The translations under genes were made by a program, and so were the position numbers. Under the pieces are notes generated by a model that worked only from the letters and a program-made list of their open reading frames with translations, was not told where the DNA came from and ran no database searches. A DNA stretch of 64,000 nt from positions 221,239,943-221,303,942 of the forward strand of contig NC_084482.1 in NCBI RefSeq assembly GCF_030035675.1, read 5' to 3'. Shown here one piece after another: positions 1-11,190 of this stretch. This DNA is from Rhineura floridana. Its lineage: Eukaryota; Chordata; Lepidosauria; Squamata; Rhineuridae. Numbering within the stretch: the stretch's first letter is position 1; every line of letters begins with the position of its first letter.

Positions 1-773
1 CCCTCCTGAGGCTTCCGGCAACTGGTTTTCAGAAGCATGCTGCCTCTGACTAGGGTGGTAGAGCACAGCCATCATGGCTAGTAGCCATTGATAGCCCTGT
101 CCTCCATGAATTTGTCCAATCTTCTTTTAAAGCCATCCAAGCTGGTGGTCATTACTGCGTCTTGTGGGAGCAAATTCCATAGTTTAACTATGCGCGGGGT
201 AAAGAAGTACTTCCTTTTGTCTGTCCTGAATCTTCCAACATTCAGCTTCTTTGAATGTCCACAAGTTCTAGTATTATGAGAGAGGGAGAAGAACTTTTCT
301 CTATCCACTTTCTCAATGCCATGCATCATTTTATACACTTCTATCACGTCTCCTCTGACCCGCCTTTTCTCTAAACTACAAAGCCCCAAATGCTGCAACC
401 TTGCCTCATAAGGGAGTCGCTCTATTCCGTTGATCATTCTGGTTGCCGAGGTCTCTCTACTGGTCGGTCACCGCCAGTTCAGACCCCATGAGCGTATATG
501 TGAAATTCAGATTTTTTGCTCCAATATGCATAATTTTACACTTGTTTATATTGAATTGCATTTGCCATTTTTCCGCCCACTCACTCAGTTTGGAGAGGTC
601 TATTTGGAGTCCTTCGCAATCCCTCTTTGTTTTAACAACCCTGAACAATTTAGTGTCGTCAGCAAACTTGGCCACTTCACTGCTCACTCCTAATTCTAGG
701 TCATTAATGAACAAGTTGAAAAGTACAGGTCCCAATACCGATCCTTGAGGGACTCCACTTTCTACAGCCCTCC
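1..773 (-). mobile_element. CR1 LINE, 3' fragment
   Basis: The minus strand encodes the C-terminal part of a CR1-clade reverse transcriptase (78-437, ending in the residues EDRAINGY) and, in 457-735, the segment around the catalytic FADD motif. The family is recognised from five longer copies in this window with the same C-terminus and a 3' UTR ending in TTCTTATG repeats. About 230 bp present in the other copies are missing near 447, so the thumb region is deleted. The 3' tail lies beyond the window edge. It is a dead 5'-truncated copy, closest to the copy at 62242-63319. Confidence 0.9.
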
Positions 774-2186
774 TGTGCTGTAATATCTCTTTAAGGTCTT
801 GGAATTGTCAGTTGAGTTCAGTTGGTGTTTCAGCTGAGATGGGTTAAGCACAGCATAAGCAGATGTAAAGACTGTGCCCTGTGGAATGGTGATTAAAGTA
901 TACTATTCTTATGTTAAAGAATCAAGATGTGTTTATTGTGAAAAAAAAACACATTATATGGTGTCAGAAGTCCAAAATGGACTCATTCTGGCCTCCACCT
1001 CCTCTGGTATTGCAAGGTAATCTGGCTGAGACATGTAAGTGATGGGAGCAAGCTTTTATTTTATATCTTTCTGCAGCTGGAGTTGATAATGTTGCTAAGA
1101 ATTGACAAATTGCTATTTTGTTACATTGTGTTGGAGAGGAAGCATTGGCAGTTTACAATACTTTTGATTTGCCTGAAGGGGGGCCACAAGATATAGAGGA
1201 AGTTCTTGAACAATTTAGGATATATTGTACTCCTCATAAGAATGTGATATTTGAACACCTTGCCTCTGGTATCCATAACTCTGCTGAATCCATAACTTGA
1301 CAAAGAATCTGATCATGCTGCTCTGAGGTTGCTGCTGCAATAATCATATCATCAGCTATCATATAAACCCCTCTTATATGACCAAAAACTTCCTCATTTT
1401 TCTGTTGAAACACTTCACTAGAAGACTTAAGCCCAAATGGCAAACGATTAAAACAATATCGTACCCAAGGAGTATTAAATGTACATAACCATGAAGAATG
1501 TGCATCTAGCTTGACTTGCCAATAACCATCCTTTTCATCTAAAATAGTAAAAAACTTCATTCCTGCTAAACGGCTCAAAACATCCTCTGTTGTAGGAATT
1601 GTATAATGTTGTCGACGAACTGCTTTATTCAAATCCCGAGGATCAAGTCATATCTGTAACTTTCCATTCTTCTTCTCTGTAATAACAAGACTACTGACCC
1701 ACTCCGTAGGACCTATAACCCTGAATATCACTCCAGCATTTCTCATTTGTCCCAAAGTCTCTTTCAGTTTATTCAATATGGCAAAAGGAATTTTTCTACA
1801 TCCATGAATAACAGGAGCCACAGTAGGATCAAGATGTATATGGTGGACACCTTCAAATTCACCAAGCCCATCAAACACATCAGAATATTTCTTAAGTAGC
1901 TGTTCTTGCGTTAATGATTGAACTGTAATCACATTATCAGTTTGACGAACTAAATCCAGAGTCTCACAAGCTGCTCGTCCAAGCAATGGAAGAGAGGATC
2001 CATCTGTTACGTAAAACATCAGCCTTGCTGCCCCTCTGGAAGTACGACAATCAAGAACAATAGCTCCCACAGGCTTTATACGAGTTCCACCATAAGAGAC
2101 AAGACAAACATCAGTTTTAAACAACACCTTCTTGTCTGGTAACTCATGAAATATTTGTAGAGGCAAAACATTTGCCTCTGCTCCAA
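774..2186. mobile_element. Ty3/Gypsy retroelement fossil, main part
   Basis: A broken Ty3/Gypsy-type LTR element. About 774-955 resembles the end of an LTR, followed by a leader and a short gag-like stretch read on the plus strand (1118-1300). From about 1290 to 2186 the content is pol on the minus strand, with protease-side sequence and the reverse transcriptase fingers and palm of the family. The two parts point in opposite directions, so the copy is rearranged as well as incomplete. It is clearly non-functional, with several breaks. A younger CR1 separates it from a second piece at 4245-4570. Age is uncertain, but it is older than that CR1. Confidence 0.75.
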
Positions 2187-4244
2187 ATGAAGAAAATAAA
2201 AAAGAACACAAACTCTGGCAAAAGAAATGCAAGAAGACAATAAGGGATGCTAAAAAAGAATTTGAGGAGCACATTGCTAAGAACATAAAAACCAACAACA
2301 AAAAATTCTATAAATACATTCAAAGCAGGAGACCATCTAGGGAGACAATTGGACCCTTGGATGATAAGGGAGTCAAAGGTGTACTAAAGAACGATAAGGA
2401 GATTGCAGAGAAGCTAAATGAATTCTTTGCATCTGTCTTCACAGTGGAAGATATAGGGCAGATCCCTGAACCTGAACTAACATTTGCAGGAAGGGATTCT
2501 GAGGAACTAAGACAAATAGTGGTAACGAGAGAGGAAGTTCTAAGCTTAATGGACAATATAAAAACTGACAAATCACCGGGCCCGGATGGCATCCACCCGA
2601 GAGTTCTCAAAGAACTCAAAGGTGAAATTGCTGATCTGCTAACTAAAATATGTAACTTGTCCCTCGGGTCCTCCTCCGTGCCTGAGGACTGGAAAGTGGC
2701 AAATGTAACGCCAATCTTCAAAAAGGGATCCAGAGGGGATCCCGGAAATTACAGGCCAGTTAGCTTAACTTCTGTCCCTGGAAAACTGGTAGAAAGTATG
2801 ATTAAAGCTAGATTAACTAAGCACATAGAAGAACAAGCCTTGCTGAAGCAGAGCCAGCATGGCTTCTGCAAGGGAAAGTCCTGTCTCAGTAACCTATTAG
2901 AATTCTTTGAGAGTGTCAACAAGCATATAGATAGAGGTGATCCAGTGGACATAGTGTACTTAGACTTTCAAAAAGCGTTTGACAAGGTACCTCACCAAAG
3001 GCTTCTGAGGAAGCTTAGCAGTCATGGAATAAGAGGAGAGGTCCTCTTGTGGATAAGGAATTGGTTAAGAAGCAGAAAGCAGAGAGTAGGAATAAACGGA
3101 CAGTTCTCCCAATGGAGGGCTGTAGAAAGTGGAGTCCCTCAAGGATCGGTATTGGGACCTGTACTTTTCAACTTGTTCATTAATGACCTAGAATTAGGAG
3201 TGAGCAGTGAAGTGGCCAAGTTTTCTGACGACACTAAATTGTTCAGGGTTGTTAAAACAAAAAGGGATTGCAAAGAGCTCCAAAAAGATCTCTCCAAACT
3301 GAGTGAATGGGCAGAAAAATGGCAAATGCAATTCAATATAAACAAGTGTAAAATTATGCATATTGGAGCAAAAAATCTGAATTTCACATATATGCTCATG
3401 GGGTCTGAACTGGCGGTGACCGACCAGGAGAGAGACCTCGGGGTTGTGGTGGACAGCACGATGAAAATGTCAACCCAGTGTGCGGCAGCTGTGAAAAAGG
3501 CAAATTCCATGCTAGCAATAATTAGGAAAGGTATTGAAAATAAAACAGCCGATATCATAATGCCGTTGTATAAATCTATGGTGCGGCCGCATTTGGAATA
3601 CTGTGTACAGTTCTGGTCGCCTCATCTCAGAAAGGATATTATAGAGTTGGAAAAGGTTCAGAAGAGGGCAACCAGAATGATCAAGGGGATGGAGCGACTC
3701 CCTTACGAGGAAAGGTTGTAGCATTTGGGGCTTTTTAGTTTAGAGAAAAGGCGGGTCAGAGGAGACATGATAGAAGTGTATAAAATTATGCATGGCATTG
3801 CGAAAGTGGATAAAGAAAAGTTCTTCTCCCTCTCTCATAATACTAGAACTCATGGACATTCCAAGAAGCTGAATGTTGGAAGATTCAGGACAGACAAAAG
3901 GAAGTACTTCTTTACTCAGCACATAGTTAAACTATGGAATTTGCTCCCACAAGATGCAGTAATGGCCACCAGCTTGGACGGCTTTAAAAGAAGATTAGAC
4001 AAATTCATGGAGGACAGGGCTATCAATGGCTACTAGCCATGATGGCTGTGCTCTGCCACCCTAGTCAGAGGCAGCATGCTTCTGAAAACCAGTTGCCGGA
4101 AGCATCAGGAGGGGAGAGTGTTCTTGCACTCGGGTCCTGCTTGCAGGCTTCCCCCAGGCACCTGGTAGGCCACTGTGAGAACAGGATGCTGGACTAGATG
4201 GGCCACTGGCCTGATCCAGCAGGCTCTTCTTATGTTCTTATGTT
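2187..4244 (+). mobile_element. CR1 LINE, 5'-truncated, inserted in a Gypsy fossil
   Basis: A CR1 copy with almost the whole reverse transcriptase. The frame 2357-3718 carries the fingers (NYRPVSLTSVPGK), motif A ([12 protein letters not shown]), motif B ([11 protein letters not shown]) and motif C. Motif C reads FSDD where sister copies read FADD. The frame stops at TAG 3719-3721, where sister copies have CAG, and resumes to the normal C-terminus at 4036. The 3' UTR ends in three TTCTTATG-type units, the CR1 3' hallmark. The endonuclease is lost by 5' truncation. No clear target-site duplication is visible. Confidence 0.93.
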
Positions 4245-4570
4245 CTTATGTTCCTGTATCCAACTTAAACCTTACTGAGAGTCCTTGCAGAACTATATCA
4301 ACATACCATCCACTCACCAAATCTTCACCAGCTTCATGAGTTAATTCTCCTATAAACAAACTGTTTAAATCTAGCTCATGCATCGAATAATTCTGTTGCC
4401 CCTTTTTGGCACTGAGTGAATTTACTTTGCATACTCTAGCAAAATGATTTTTCATATGACATTTATAACAGGTTTTTCCAAACGCTGGACAATTTCGAGG
4501 TGGATGCACAGTACCACAACAGGAGCATCTACTATATTTAATCTGCTCATATTTATCTTTAGATTGAAAC
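4245..4570 (-). mobile_element. Ty3/Gypsy fossil, second piece
   Basis: The minus strand shows a CCHC-type zinc knuckle followed by the start of an aspartic-protease-like stretch. It belongs to the same Ty3/Gypsy fossil as 774-2186, from which the CR1 insertion separates it. The piece is broken. Its outer edge abuts the tail of a SINE shared with units B and C, so the fossil, or the rearrangement carrying it, displaced whatever 5' exons unit A once had on this side. Confidence 0.7.
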
Positions 4571-4576
4571 TAAATT

Positions 4577-4619
4577 CAATTCTCTGATCTGGTAGAATGC
4601 AACTTCCTCTTTTCTTGGG
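4577..4619 (+). repeat. tRNA-derived SINE, 3' tail only
   Basis: The stretch from TTCTCTGATCTGGTAGAA onward matches the 3' tail of the SINE seen complete at 25101-25313 and 46177-46402. The rest of the SINE is missing in unit A because the Gypsy fossil joins here. Confidence 0.7.
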
Positions 4620-5560
4620 GCTTTTTGATCATTCAGTGCGAAAAGTGCCCCTCCCTGCCACCTTCTGCTGCCCCATGATGAAAAATCTTACCTTGCAGCA
4701 GGAGGAGGAGAGGTCAGGAGCTTCCAAACTCCAGCAGAGCATCTTCTCCTGCATCCTCAGCAGATGATTGACACTGTGCCTTATACTCTAAAACTCCCAG
4801 TGGGAAGAGATGCTCCCGGGAGCACCTCCTGCCTCCTCCCTCTTCCTTCCTCTGCCCAAAGGTCAGCTTTTGTCTTTGAAGCAGGAAGAAGCGGCAGTTT
4901 GGAGAAGAGGAAGCGGAGGTGGAGGCTACAATTTGTAGGGAATGACCTCCAGAAGACAGGACAGAGAGCAAGATTTAGCTTTGCCAGCCCTGGTGGGAAG
5001 TCTGGAAGCAGAACTGGAGCACGGAGACTCTTTGACTCAGGCAGGGACACAGCGAAGACAGGAGGCAAGAGGGACCCCGAGAAAGGCTCCTTGGCAGCTA
5101 GAACAAGGGCCGTTCCCTCAGCTAGCAGAGATCCCGGGAAAGCAGGAATTGCAGCAGCGCCCTTGACGGGAACTTTGCTCCAGCAGGAAAGGGTCCAGAG
5201 AAGGCAGGAAGCTGCGGTGGTGAATGAAAAGCAGGGGAGAGTGATGGAGTCAGACCCCAGTTGACATGTGGGGCTAAGATAGATTTCAAGCAGCAAAAGG
5301 AACTGCACAAACTGGAACCCAGAGTGGGACCAGGAGTTCAGTTTTATCCACTTTTGGGAAAGGTTTCAAAGCAGATTCCCACATTGGTTAGCTGAGGGAG
5401 TTCTCTCTCCTGACCAGGTCATGTCCTGTGCATACGACTTGCAATGTCATCTCAGCTGAGAAGACCAATTGTACTCCTTAGGCTACTTTTACCCATCAGG
5501 CCTCTTTGTTTCTGTTGGAAAGTGACCCATATAGAAGCCATTTTTAAAGCTCATATTGGC
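4620..5560 (+). other. Unit A intron 2, conserved purine-rich block with an ORF
   Basis: This block is shared by all three units (25314-25911, 46403-47270). It contains a 166-codon frame (4764-5264) and, in another frame, a 74-codon frame (4942-5166, starting MTSRRQDREQDL). Unit C keeps a 149-codon counterpart (46482-46931) and a 95-codon version of the second frame; unit B has a short indel near 25587 that breaks the long frame. I recognise no domain. The sequence is rich in GGA, AGG and GAAG, and so many open frames may simply reflect composition. It sits downstream of the KRAB exon position, so it is intronic in the expected gene. About 5265-5560 holds nothing recognisable. Confidence 0.5.
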
Positions 5561-5975
5561 AATATTGAGCTGGAGGGTCTCCCAGGCTCATAAAGTAGTA
5601 GCCAGCCAACATCACCTTCACCTGTATGAATCTCCCGTGCTTTAAGATCAGCAGATGAGGCCTTCCTGGTGGTCCCTACACGGGATGAGGTACATGGTGA
5701 TTTTTCAGTAAAGGCTCCTCGACATGGAACATTCTCCCTACGTTGGGCCTCGTTTCTTTATATTTCCATGCCGTCGGTGAAGACATCTTTTTGGGAAGGT
5801 GTTCGGAGGAAGACAGACCCGAAATTCCTGCTGCTTCTAATAGTTGTCATTCAGTGTTTTATTGTGTGTTTGGATAGACTGTGGGAGTTTTTTGGGATGT
5901 TTATATATTCTTATCTACTTCTTCTTTATTATAAACTGTCCTGTCCAAAAAGGTGACGTATAATTCACCTACATG
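5561..5975 (+). repeat. Probable old L2-like LINE 3' fragment
   Basis: The translated stretch 5669-5956 begins with a VVPTRDE-like segment and ends in an AT-rich tail, the layout of the C-terminus and 3' end of L2-clade elements. It is too diverged for a firm call. The same block is present at 47275-47690, so it predates the A/C split. Confidence 0.4.
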
Positions 5976-6230
5976 ACAATGAATAAGTAAATATCCACTA
6001 ATAGCAGAGCTGTAAAAAAATGGAAGAAAATAACGAACTGATAACAGAAACCAGCAATGCGCAATATTGCACCTCATCTTCCTCTCTTCCCTCCTGCAGT
6101 AGCAGAAGCAAGACAGGCGTGTGCGTGTGTGATATACATAATAGTTTTTGCCGGCAGTTAGGTCTGACCAGTTGAACCAAGTGGCCAGAGATCCCAGCCA
6201 AGAATCTTTTTAGGTCTAGGAATATCTAAT
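5976..6230 (-). repeat. Dispersed repeat of unknown family
   Basis: About 6060-6170, read on the minus strand, resembles 19690-19790 and 38360-38465 on the plus strand: a tract of TATATCACACA, a TCTTGC block, a run of GAGGAA and GTGCAATATTG. These are inverted, dispersed copies of one repeat. It is also in unit C (47690-47940). I see no coding content or clear ends. Confidence 0.45.
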
Positions 6231-6543
6231 GGCCGATCAAGAAAGGAAATCTTTATCAGTGTCTATGTATAATTAAGACGTCTAATTTACTATACTTTGT
6301 GGACATAGCCACATATCAGAACATAGGTCTTACACAGCACATACAAAGGGGATGTACGCTAACGTGTTGCATTTCAAAGGACAGCATAGGTCACATTGAT
6401 TTCCATCTGAAAAGGAGTGATCTCACCTCAGCTGCGTGTGGACCTTAACACTCAGAGCAGGTGGTTCTTTCTTCGACCAGTGTCACGGACAACTGGTAAA
6501 AATCCCCAAGGCTGTCTGTCTTTTATAGCTCTAGTTTGTATCT
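6231..6543. other. Unit A intron, no recognisable feature
   Basis: Unique-looking AT-rich sequence, nearly identical in unit C (47945-48256). I see no gene or repeat in it. Confidence 0.6.
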
Positions 6544-6551
6544 ATCTAGAC

Positions 6552-6687
6552 CAGGGTTTCCCGACCTTTGAGCCACAGATGTTGTGGGACTACAACTCCC
6601 ATCAGCCCCATCCAGCATGGCCAATGGTCAGGAATTATGGGAACTGTAGTCCAGCAACATCTGTGGACCAAAGGTTGGGAAACCCTG
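6552..6687. mobile_element. hAT-type MITE with 8-bp TSD
   Basis: A 136-bp near-palindromic element. It opens with CAGGGTTTCCC and closes with GGGAAACCCTG, and the arms pair through ACTACAACTCCCAT and its counterpart. It is flanked by perfect 8-bp direct repeats ATCTAGAC at 6544-6551 and 6688-6695, the TSD length of hAT transposons. The identical insertion with the same flanks is in unit C (48265-48400), so it entered before A and C separated. It has no coding capacity. Confidence 0.92.
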
Positions 6688-6695
6688 ATCTAGAC

Positions 6696-7595
6696 TCCGT
6701 CAGTTCATGCTCATATTACTACTATACTCTTGTTTCCATCATTTGAACTCTCATCCTAACCTGCATCTTGATGCTGATGTTGTATTCTAATAAGTTCTCC
6801 TGACTCACCCCTGTACAGCTTCAGCCATATATAGACATGATCATTGGCTGAATGCCCGGACTCCTTATAAAATGTTGATACTTTACGGGAAAGAATTTAT
6901 TTTGGAACTATATAAAGAAAACTCAAAGGAAAAAAGACACTTTAACTGGCAGCTTGTCTTTTTACTCATGTTTTGGCTTGTATTGTTTGCGCTACTTTTC
7001 CACACATAATTTTATGTAAATCAATTATAAAGAATTGGAGATGGCCAATTTCTATAAATACAGGTGGCCTGTGACACAGTGAATTGCATCCACTGTTGCT
7101 GACTTTACTAGGTTCTGCCCTAGTAGTTTGCAGCCTACTAAGAAACTGGCTTTACTAGGTTCACCCCCAACAGGCATTTCAAGATGAGCTTCATGCCCAG
7201 TGGACGCATGTTCACAAGTGCCAGACTGACCCTACTTGGTCCACACAACTCTGTTCTATTCACCGAGAGCAGGACTTACCAGATCAAAATTATACCTTTT
7301 CTTATCTATAAAAATCTCTGTTTGTAAGGGCTGAATATTTTCTGGTCAAAAGTAACTAGTCTTGTCTATTTCCTTCAAAGAGTCGGACCTCCATTCGTGT
7401 TGGGAAGAAAGAAAAGATCCCTTTATCCAATATCCCAAAGATGCGACATCAACAGGTAGATGTTCAGCTGTGTTGAGGCCCCATTTTGGTTTGGAAATTG
7501 TAGGATTTTTCTGTTCCTGTGTAATATGATTTGTTGCAGATTAATTGACCCATCAGGGTGTGAGTTCTCCTGGAGAACATCGTTGATGTCTTTAA
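6696..7595. other. Unit A intron, no gene seen
   Basis: Intronic sequence shared with unit C (48409-49305). The end of it, from about 7339, also matches unit B at 29371-29633, where it lies in a different order relative to neighbouring blocks. Nothing coding or regulatory is recognised. Confidence 0.6.
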
Positions 7596-7680
7596 GAAGA
7601 GCCTGCTGGATCAGGCCAATGGCAGCATGCCTATAGGAAGCAAGCAAGCAGGACCTGAGTGCAACCCTTGCCCCGTTGGG
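7596..7680 (-). repeat. CR1 3' end fragment
   Basis: The string AGAGCCTGCTGGATCAGGCC, followed by GCAAGCAGGACCTGAGTGCA-like sequence, is the reverse complement of a CR1 3' UTR. It is partly deleted compared with 29634-29780 in unit B. A matching copy is at 49308-49390. Confidence 0.75.
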
Positions 7681-8164
7681 AGCACAGTGACTGTCTTAGA
7701 GCTGCAAAGTGCTCTCTGAAGCACCCTTCCCTCTGCTTTCATTGAGCAGGGGGGGAGGGAAAAAAGGTGCCTTTCGGATGGGCTGCCTGCCAGAGAAGTC
7801 CCATGCACAGCCGATCTTTCTAGAAAGCAGTGGCTTCCGAAAGGGAACAGGCACCCACAGCCAAGCTGAGCCCTTGGCTCGCTACCCCACACTGTTTCTT
7901 TCAACTTCAGGAGGTGAATGGGGCTGCTTCACAGAGCAGCGCTGGGAGGGAGAAGTGATTTCCATTCATTGGAAACAGCTTCCCCTACCTTGAGCAAAGA
8001 CTCATTCAACCACTGATCAGCTGACTGGCAGGTGCAAGTGCACCCCAGTCCAGCAAAGGAGCAATTGGCAACCCATTTCAAGGTCCTGGTGGTTCTTTTG
8101 AAGCCTCACCTTTATCTGCCGTACATCTTATGTCAGATCGGAGGGTGGTGCCTTTATGTCCTCC
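7681..8164. other. Unit A intron, unassigned
   Basis: Moderately GC-rich sequence shared with unit C (49391-49860). Short overlapping frames on both strands look like chance. No family recognised. Confidence 0.5.
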
Positions 8165-8214
8165 CTATAGACTTCCCATTCGCATCTGATCAGGCACTGT
8201 GAGGATGCTGGACT
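8165..8214 (+). repeat. Diverged CR1 3' tail, split by an L2 insertion
   Basis: CACTGTGAGGATGCTGGACT followed, beyond the L2, by AGATAGGCCTGTGGTCTGAT (10830-10875) matches the CR1 3' UTR pattern of a gene-sense old copy. The uninterrupted form is at 49865-49955 in unit C, and a sister copy lies at 13050-13130. Confidence 0.7.
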
Positions 8215-8219
8215 AGATA

Positions 8220-10829
8220 TTTATTTTATTTTATTTATTTATTTAATTTAATTTATATACCGCCCTAAGCCAAAAAGGCTCTCTGGGTGGTGTACATAAG
8301 AGATAAAACAAGCACAATATATAAATACAATAAGTATAACAAAATCAAAGATCAAAACAAACAATAACAAAGAACCAACAATGTCAAAATACAACAATAA
8401 TGAAAATACTGATAAAATACACTATAAAATACAATTTAAAATACACTTTAAAATGCCTGGGAGTATAAAAAGGTTTTCACCTGGTGCCGAAAGGATAGCA
8501 GCGTCGGCGCCAGGCGTACCTCATCGGGGAGACTATTCCACAGTTCGGGGGCCACTACCGAAAAGGCCCTAGTTCTAGTCACAACCCTCCAGGCTTCTCG
8601 ATGGGATGGCACCCGGAGGAGGGCCTTAGATGTTGAGCGCAGTGTACGGGTAGGTTCATATTGGGAGAGGCGTTCCACCAGGTATTGCGGTCCCATGCCG
8701 TGTAGGGCTTTATAGGTCAAAACCAGCACTTTGAATTTAGCCCGGAAAAAAATAGGAAGCCAGTGCAGATGAGCCAGAAGAGGTGTTATATGAGCAGACC
8801 TTCGGGTCCACGTGAGTAATCTGGCCGCTGCATTCTGGACTAGCTGTGGTTTCCAAACTATCTTCAAGGGCAGCCCAACGTAGAGCGCATTGCAGTAGTC
8901 CAGCCTAGATGTTACCAGAGCGTGAACAACTGAGGCGAGGTCATCACTGTCCAGATAGGGACGTAGCTGGGCTACCAGTCGAAGATGGTAGAAAGCATTC
9001 CGTGCCACCGAGGCCACCTGGGCCTCAAGAGACAAGGAAGGATCAAAAAGAACCCCCAAGCTACGCACCTGTTCCTTCAAGGGGAGTGTAACCCCATCAA
9101 GAACAGGATGAACATCCTCCATCTGGACAATGAAGGCACTCACCAACAGCGTCTCGGTCTTGTCAGGATTGAGCTTCAGTTTGTTAGCCCCCATCCAGTC
9201 CATTATCACGGCCAGGCAGCGGTTTAGCACGTTAACAGCCTCACCTGAAGAGGATGAAAAGGAGAAATAGAGTTGTGTGTCATCAGCATACTGATGACAA
9301 CGCACCCCAAAACTCCTGTTGACCGCACCCAGCGGCTGCATGTAGATGTTGAAAAGCATGTGGGACAGTACCGATCCCTGCAGAACTCCACAACGGAGAG
9401 TCCAGGGTGTCGAGCAATGTTCCCCAAGCACTACCTTCTGGTGACGACCCACCAAGTAGGAGCAGAGCCACTGCCAAGCAGTACCCCCAACTCCCAACTC
9501 CGTGAGTCTTCCCAGAAGGATACCATGGTCGATGGTATCAAAAGCAGCTGAGAGATCAAGGAGAATCAACAGAGTCACACTCCCCCTGTCCCTCTCCCGA
9601 CAGAGGTCATCGTACAGGGCGACCAAGGCTGTTTCGGTGCCATAACCGGGCCTAAAACCGGATTGAAATGGATCAAGATAATCAGTGTCATCCAAGAGTG
9701 TCTGGAGCTGGCCGGCAACCACCCGCTCCAGGATCTTGCCCAGGAACGGAACATTCGCCACAGGTCTATAGTTGTTCAAGTTATCTGGGTCCAAGGAGGA
9801 TTTCTTCAGGAGTGGTCTCACCACCGCCTCTTTTAGGCAGTCAGGGACCACTCCCTCTCTTAAAGAGGCATTTATTACCTCCTTGGCCCAGCCGGCGGTT
9901 CCGGTCCTGCCAGCTTTCACCAGCCAAGAGGGGCAAGGATCCAATACAGACGTGGTCGCCCGCACCAGTCCAAGGATCCTGTGAACATCCTCAAGCTGCA
10001 CAGACTGAAACTCATCCAATAAATGAGGACAAGACCGTGATCTGGATACTTCATTAGGTCCAACTGCTATAATATTGGAGTCTAAGTCCCGGCGAATGCA
10101 TGCGATCTTATCTTGGAAGTGCTCGGCGAACTCATCACAGCGGGCTACAGATGAATCTATAATATCCCGAGGACCAGAATGTAAAAGCCCTCGCACAATT
10201 TTAAAGAGCTCCGCTGGGCGGGAGAGTGATGACTTAATAGTATCAGCAAAATATCTCTTTTTTGCTGCCCTCACCGCTACTATATACTGCTTAGAACAAG
10301 CACTTACCAAGGTGTAATTGCATTCATCGGGAGTTCGCCTCCATCTGCACTCAAGCCTCCTCCTCTCTTGCTTCATCGCTCTCAGCTCCAAGGTATACCA
10401 TGGAGCTGTATGAGCTCTGCATAGGAGGGGGCGCATGGGAGCGATCGTGTCAACCGCCCGGGTCATTTCCGTATTCCACAGTTCAACCAGGGCTTCGACA
10501 GGAGCGCCAGTCTTCTCAGTCGGAAAAACCCCCAGAGCCCTTTGGAAACCCTCAGGATCCATTAGTCTCCGGGGGCGGACCAATTTAATTGGTCCCCCGC
10601 CTTTGCAGAGGGAAAGGGCTGCTGTGAGCCTAAACTTCAGCAAGCGGTGATCTGTCCATGACAAAGGAATAGATGATAAATCCCCAACCTCCAGATCACC
10701 ATCTCCATGTCCAGTGACGAAGATCAAATCAAGGGTATGTCCCGACACATGCGTCGGGCCAGAAACAAATTGAGACAGCCCCATGGTTGTCATGGAAACC
10801 ATGAAGTCCTGAGCCGCCCCAGATAAAGC
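8220..10829 (-). mobile_element. L2-clade LINE, 5'-truncated, open reading frame
   Basis: The minus strand holds one open frame, 10802-8448 (784 residues). It covers the C-terminal end of an APE-type endonuclease (TDHRLLKF near the start), reverse transcriptase fingers (NYRPVANVPFLGK), motif A (LLDLSAAFDTIDHG), motif B (GVLQGSVLS), motif C (YADDTQLY) and the thumb. The low-coordinate end carries the L2 3' UTR and an ATTT-rich tail. Flanks show a 5-bp repeat AGATA (8215-8219 and 10830-10834), and unit C carries the empty site at about 49909-49920. The insertion therefore followed the A/C duplication. The frame is open from the truncation point to the stop, suggesting youth. Motif B reads LQG rather than the usual PQG. 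Confidence 0.95.
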
Positions 10830-10834
10830 AGATA

Positions 10835-11190
10835 GGCCTGTGGTCTGATTCCACAGGGCTGTTCTGAGGAAGAGCCGCTAGGTTGAAGTTCCTTTTCTAC
10901 CTGCTGAGGAATCCCCCAAATTAAGATGGCTGGATTGGTTTCCACAGAGCCCCTGAGTGGAGATTTATGTACACCTCCAGGCAACTGGTCAGGAGGATAA
11001 CTTGGGTCCCTGTACTAATCAGTTCCAGATCTAAAATCTTGGTTTGCTTTGGGGAGGAGAGGATAATTTGGGAATGTCAAAACTAGGCTTCACCTCTTGG
11101 CTGGAAGAGCATGATCCAGTTGTATGTGGCTCTGATGAAAGGGAGAGATCAGTAGGTATGGACTTGAAAGATGACTCAGGGAAGCCGTAG
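10835..11190 (+). repeat. Intronic repeat R, first copy in unit A
   Basis: This block, marked by AATCCCCCAAATTAAGATGG and GGCTGGATTGGTTTCCACAG, recurs at 13135-13480 in the same orientation, diverged but collinear. Counterparts are in unit C (49955-50275 and 51855-52215) and unit B (28400-28700, partial 29810-29975). It is an old direct duplication inside the intron, older than the gene triplication. Confidence 0.75.

Noticed and set aside
3139-3558. Antisense frames of about 139 codons repeated over each CR1 copy
   Set aside because: They are shadows of the RT frame; the CR1 sense frame explains the conservation.
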